Assembly (NCBI GenBank): GCA_937903315.1
Contig: CALCZO010000159.1
Span: forward strand, 1 to 8,386
Length of the DNA: 8,386 nt
Direction of reading: 5' to 3'
Source: an uncultured Alphaproteobacteria bacterium
GTDB taxonomy: Bacteria > Pseudomonadota > Alphaproteobacteria > Rhizobiales > Beijerinckiaceae
The notes beneath the pieces were generated by a model that was given only the letters and a program-made list of their open reading frames with translations, ran no database searches and was not told where the DNA came from. The position numbers and the translations under genes are program-made. How positions within the stretch are numbered: the first letter of the stretch is position 1; each line of letters opens with the position of its first letter. This document shows positions 6,203 through 8,386 of this stretch, in pieces.

Positions 6203-6901
6203 ATGTTCATCAAACCGCTTGCCCTCGCCGCCCTGATCACTGCCGCCGCCATCGGAACCACGTTTGCCGGGCCGGTGAAGGATGCCGAGACGCGCATCGC
6301 CAGCGCCTATGCCGACTATCGCATGGCGCTGTTTGTCACCAACCAGAAGAAGCAGGCCGAGACGGATGCCGCGATTGCCGCGTTCCGCGACAAGTGGGCG
6401 GCACTTTCCGCCGACTGGCGCAAGACCGCACCGCCACAGTATGCTGACGATGCGGCGCTGGCAGAGACGCTGGACAAGGTCGCCAAACTCGCCGAAACGG
6501 CGGCAGCGGAAGCCAAAACCGGCGATCTCGCCAAATCACACGATACGCTCGAAGGCATCCGTGATGCGCTGGCCGACCTGCGCGCCCGCAACGGCATCGT
6601 CAGCTTCTCCGACCGGATGAATGCCTATCATACGGTGATGGAGCATGTGTACGACCACAAATACGAGACGCCGGCCGCGATGGCCGAGGATGTCGCCGTT
6701 CTGGCCTATCTGGCAAAAGACATCGGTGGCAACCGTCCGGCAGGGGCGAATGCGGCCGAGTTCGATCCCCTGTTCAAGGCGCTCGACGGCACGGTGGCGA
6801 ACCTGCGCGCGGCGCTGAAATCAGGTGACGCCGCCGCCATCGAGACCCCCCGCAAGGCGATCAAGCCGGCCTATTCGCGGTTGTTCCTCAAGTTCGGCTG
6901 A
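6203..6901 (+). CDS. Exported duplicated helical-bundle protein, function unknown
   Basis: I do not recognise a named family. The 232-residue product starts with a Sec signal peptide (hydrophobic 5-20, cleavage likely after TFA, residue 22). The rest is almost wholly helix-prone and rich in Ala, Lys and Asp. Two halves seem to repeat: residues 106-131 and 207-232 are both 26 long, run from [ST]GD to a final Gly, and share seven identities. The shape resembles four-helix cytochrome c' or b562-like proteins. There is no cysteine, hence no CXXCH and no c-type haem. A segment with M139, H143, M146, H148 and H152 could bind metal or non-covalent haem. An excellent AAGGAG precedes the start. It follows the exported SOD but sits behind a terminator, so it is probably transcribed separately. 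A periplasmic location is likely; any redox or metal role is inference. Confidence 0.75.
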   Translation: MFIKPLALAALITAAAIGTTFAGPVKDAETRIASAYADYRMALFVTNQKKQAETDAAIAAFRDKWAALSADWRKTAPPQYADDAALAETLDKVAKLAETAAAEAKTGDLAKSHDTLEGIRDALADLRARNGIVSFSDRMNAYHTVMEHVYDHKYETPAAMAEDVAVLAYLAKDIGGNRPAGANAAEFDPLFKALDGTVANLRAALKSGDAAAIETPRKAIKPAYSRLFLKFG

Positions 6902-6913
6902 GCGCTGCGTCGT

Positions 6914-8386
6914 CTAGGCGATGCCGCGCATCTCCTGCGTGGCATCCTTGCCGAGTGCCTCGAACACCTTTGCGACGATGCCTTTCGCGTCCAGTCCGGC
7001 GCGCGCATACATCTTTTCCGGCTTGTCGTGGTCGAGATAGACATCCGGCAGGACCATGGTGCGCACACGCAGGCCCCGGTCGAGCAGGCCGTCCTCGGCC
7101 AGCGCCTGCAGCACGAACGACCCGAACCCGCCGGTCGATCCTTCCTCCACCGTCACCAGAACCTCGTGGCCTGTCGCCAGACGGCGAACGAGGTCACGGT
7201 CGAGCGGCTTGGCAAAGCGGGCGTCGGCCACCGTCGCCGACAGGCCGAGCGCGGCGAGCTGGTCGGCAGCGGCAAGCGCCTCGCCGAGCCGCGTGCCGAG
7301 CGACAGGATGGCAATGCGCGTGCCCTCGCGGACGATGCGGCCCCTGCCAATCTCCAGCACGGAACCGCGCTCGGGCATGTCACAGCCGACGCCATCGCCG
7401 CGCGGGAAGCGGAACGCGATCGGCCCGTCGTTGTAGGCGGCGGCGGTGCGCACCATGTGGCACAGTTCCGCCTCGTCGGCGGCCGCCATCAGCACCATGT
7501 TGGGCAGGCAGCCGAGATAGGCGATATCGAACGAGCCGGCATGGGTTGCCCCGTCGGCGCCGACCAGCCCGGCCCGGTCAATGGCAAAGCGGACAGGCAG
7601 CTTCTGCAGCGCGACATCGTGCATCACCTGATCGTAGGCGCGCTGAAGGAACGTCGAATAGATGGCGCAGAACGGCTTGTAGCCCTCGGTGGCGAGACCC
7701 GCGGCGAAGGTGACGGCGTGCTGCTCGGCGATGCCGACATCGAAGATGCGGGCCGGATGCACCTTCTGGAACAGGTCCAGCCCGGTGCCGGACGGCATCG
7801 CCGCCGTGATCGCCACGACCTTCGGATCATGGTCGGCTTCCTTGACCAGCGACTGGGCAAAGACCTTGGTATAGCTCGGCGCGTTCGACGGCGGCTTGGC
7901 CTGCACGCCGGTGACGACATCGAACTTGACGACGCCGTGATACTTGTCGGCGCTGGCCTCGGCCGGGGCATAGCCCTTGCCCTTCTGGGTCACGACATGA
8001 ATGAGGATCGGACCGCCGACATCGGCATCGCGCACATTCGTCAGCACCGGAAGCAGATGGTCCAGATTGTGCCCGTCGATCGGGCCGACGTAATAGAAGC
8101 CGAGTTCCTCGAACAGCGTGCCGCCGGTCACATAGCCGCGCGCATGTTCCACCGCGCGGGTGATCGCGCTGTCGAGCCGCGCCGGCAGGCGATGGGTCAG
8201 CTGCTTGCCGATGTCGCGCAGCTTGAGATAGGTCTTGCCCGAGCCGAGGCGAGCCAGATAGGCGCTCATCGCGCCCGTGGGCGGGGCGATCGACATGTCA
8301 TTGTCGTTGAGGATGACGATCAGCCGCGAATGCATCGCCCCGGCGTTGTTCATCGCCTCATAGGCCATGCCGGCCGACATCGCGCC
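6914..8386 (-). CDS. dxs: 1-deoxy-D-xylulose-5-phosphate synthase, C-terminal three quarters
   Basis: The last 490 residues of a protein usually about 640 long; the start lies beyond the right edge. DXS joins pyruvate and glyceraldehyde 3-phosphate, using thiamine diphosphate, in the first step of the MEP pathway for isoprenoids. The fragment begins inside the thiamine-diphosphate motif: the final Gly of GDG, then AMSAGMAYEAMNNAG and NDNDMSI. The pyrimidine-binding domain holds the catalytic Glu in GIAEQHAVTFAAGLATEG and the substrate-site Asp and His in DRAGLVGADGATHAGSFD. The Glu-His distance of 61 residues equals E370-H431 of the E. coli enzyme. The C-terminal transketolase domain (VEEGSTGGFGSFV, DVYLDH) is complete. 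The gene converges on the duplicated helical protein with only 12 bp between stops. Confidence 0.96.
   Translation of the reverse strand, partial: GAMSAGMAYEAMNNAGAMHSRLIVILNDNDMSIAPPTGAMSAYLARLGSGKTYLKLRDIGKQLTHRLPARLDSAITRAVEHARGYVTGGTLFEELGFYYVGPIDGHNLDHLLPVLTNVRDADVGGPILIHVVTQKGKGYAPAEASADKYHGVVKFDVVTGVQAKPPSNAPSYTKVFAQSLVKEADHDPKVVAITAAMPSGTGLDLFQKVHPARIFDVGIAEQHAVTFAAGLATEGYKPFCAIYSTFLQRAYDQVMHDVALQKLPVRFAIDRAGLVGADGATHAGSFDIAYLGCLPNMVLMAAADEAELCHMVRTAAAYNDGPIAFRFPRGDGVGCDMPERGSVLEIGRGRIVREGTRIAILSLGTRLGEALAAADQLAALGLSATVADARFAKPLDRDLVRRLATGHEVLVTVEEGSTGGFGSFVLQALAEDGLLDRGLRVRTMVLPDVYLDHDKPEKMYARAGLDAKGIVAKVFEALGKDATQEMRGIA
6920..6946. other. Stem-loop over the 3' end of dxs
   Basis: GATGCCGCGCA (6920-6930) pairs with TGCGTGGCATC (6936-6946) over 11 bp including one G-U, with a five-base TCTCC loop. 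It covers the last codons of dxs and lies 18 nt beyond the stop of the convergent + strand gene. No T-tract follows on either strand, so it is not a standard intrinsic terminator. It could still form a 3' end or stabilising hairpin on the + strand transcript. Confidence 0.4.

Noticed and set aside
6203..6901. Annotation of this protein as cytochrome c'
   Set aside because: The helical layout is suggestive, but the protein contains no cysteine, so covalent c-type haem attachment is impossible.
6955..7713. A 252-codon + strand open frame
   Set aside because: It is antisense to dxs, Arg/Pro-rich and without any domain. The dxs frame is unambiguous.
1..8386. CRISPR array, transposon ends, integrase, tRNA or phage genes
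   Set aside because: None was seen on reading both strands. The only tandem repeat is the short GAGGCC tract inside the permease gene.

Overview
This GC-rich window looks like a chromosomal segment of an alphaproteobacterium, probably of the order Hyphomicrobiales (Rhizobiales). That placement is an inference from protein style (DUF1499 protein, DXS, the TlyA/RNA-methyltransferase pair) and not from a marker gene. It contains ten protein-coding genes, two of them cut by the window edges. There are no RNA genes, CRISPR arrays, transposases or phage genes, and no stretch over 300 bases lacks a gene.

Left part (1-1940): the C-terminal end of an NCS2 xanthine/urate-type permease reads rightwards into a strong hairpin terminator. 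That terminator also serves the convergent DUF1499 membrane protein. The DUF1499 gene is divergent from a MarR-family regulator. The space between them holds an 8-bp-arm inverted repeat overlapping a sigma70-like -35 box, a plausible autoregulatory operator.

Middle (2051-5150): a 74-residue protein of unknown function sits 19 nt upstream of a Tat-exported YaeI-like metallophosphoesterase, on the + strand. The phosphoesterase converges on, and overlaps by 17 bp, a minus-strand pair: tlyA (rRNA 2'-O-methyltransferase) followed by a TrmA/RumA-type iron-sulfur RNA methyltransferase. Those two are joined by an ATGA start/stop overlap.

Right part (5288-8386): an exported Mn-type superoxide dismutase (Tat leader) and an exported, cysteine-free, internally duplicated helical protein are read rightwards, each with its own signals. 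They lie between tlyA and dxs, both on the minus strand. The dxs gene (1-deoxy-D-xylulose-5-phosphate synthase, first step of the MEP isoprenoid pathway) runs off the right edge. Since dxs and tlyA are often close together in related bacteria, the two exported + strand genes look like an insertion into that neighbourhood.

Most of the window is ordinary core and accessory metabolism. The least explained items are the duplicated helical protein with its His/Met-rich segment, its pairing with the exported SOD, the MarR-site palindrome, and an 11-bp hairpin over the dxs stop region. I see no convincing evidence for a wholly new multi-gene system.
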